Assembly (NCBI GenBank): GCA_017562135.1
Contig: QEYB01000026.1
Coordinates: 186,001-250,000 of the forward strand
Length of the DNA stretch: 64,000 nucleotides
From: Dipylidium caninum
Lineage: Eukaryota > Platyhelminthes > Cestoda > Cyclophyllidea > Dipylidiidae
Direction of reading: 5' to 3'
Shown: one piece after another, positions 63,696-64,000 of the stretch
Numbering within the stretch: the first letter of the stretch is position 1
How the letters are laid out: every line of letters starts with the position of its first letter
The notes under the pieces: generated by a model
What the model was told of the DNA's origin: nothing
The model's input: the letters and a program-made list of their open reading frames with translations, nothing else
Databases searched by the model: none
Made by a program: the position numbers and the translations under genes

Positions 63696-64000
63696 ATGAA
63701 CAATGAGTTTGTGAACACACCTTGTGCTGGTGACCCGCCGTGTGAGTTTCGTCGCATGGCCGTACGGCATGTCTCATTCGGTAAAGTCGGTGGTGCCGCG
63801 GAATTGTGGTATAGTAATCTCCCTGGCCAAAACATTTTGAGATCTGGAGGCTCTGTGGAGCTTTGGTCCGACCTTTACAAGCCTGAACATGTCGTAAGTG
63901 GTATTCGAAATCGTTGCTTTCACTAGAATGAAGTAGCTATTCACCGTGACAAGCTTCGCGAAGTTACGGAAGCATGTACGACACTTAAATCCCGATCAGG
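63696..64000 (+). CDS. 5' end of an unidentified gene, cut by window edge
   Basis: ATG at 63696 opens a 66-codon exon (63696-63893) ending at a GTAAGT donor, phase 0. A 33-nt intron with a TTTCACTAG acceptor leads to 63927, where the frame stays open to the end of the window (NEVAIHRDKLREVTEACTTL). Exon 1 begins MNNEFVNTPCAGDPPCEF and contains GGAAELWYSNLPGQ. The second exon has heptad-like spacing and could begin a coiled coil. I do not recognise the family. Confidence 0.55.

Overview
The window is nuclear DNA of an invertebrate animal with intron-rich genes, most likely a flatworm and possibly a tapeworm. This rests on the gene set (perlecan-like protein, PINCH-like LIM protein, F-box/Kelch protein, two-pore channel, RNA polymerase III subunit RPC5), on GT-AG introns of very mixed length including some of only 33-52 nt, and on a cytoplasmic actin with a flatworm-like N-terminus ([13 protein letters not shown]). 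The species assignment is inference. All gene models were built by hand from reading frames, splice sites and intron phase, and nearly all exons join in phase.

Left part (1 to about 37.3 kb) is gene-poor. About 9.4 kb without a convincing gene (only a possible secreted-peptide ORF at 6.8 kb) is followed by an actin gene (11081 to 9483, minus) that carries two frameshifts, a repeat-bearing 11.3-15.6 kb stretch, a secreted perlecan-type gene (23511 to 15654, minus, 12 exons, one frameshift) with a small antisense ORF nested in its first intron, about 12 kb with no recognisable gene, and the 3' half of a PINCH/LIMS gene (35691-37291, plus).

Right part (38.6-64 kb) is visibly more AT-rich and gene-dense: FBXO42-like F-box/Kelch (41566 to 38581, minus), enoyl-CoA hydratase (44765 or further upstream to 42263, minus), two-pore channel TPC2-like (53917 or further upstream to 45331, minus), a C2H2 zinc-finger gene (56737 to 55042, minus), an unidentified membrane-protein gene (about 57936 to 56994, minus), POLR3E/RPC5 (58723-62719, plus) and the first two exons of an unidentified gene (63696 to the window edge, plus).

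The genes are unrelated housekeeping and structural loci, not an operon or pathway: cytoskeleton and integrin adhesion (actin, PINCH), basement membrane (perlecan), ubiquitin ligase adaptor, mitochondrial acyl-CoA metabolism, endolysosomal ion release, and Pol III transcription. No CRISPR array, phage, plasmid or coding-competent transposon was seen. The most unusual items are the N-terminal-only perlecan, a possible ITIM-like membrane peptide nested in its intron, a small repeat element shared between the actin intron and 12.1-12.6 kb, micro-introns, and frameshifts in otherwise intact conserved genes.
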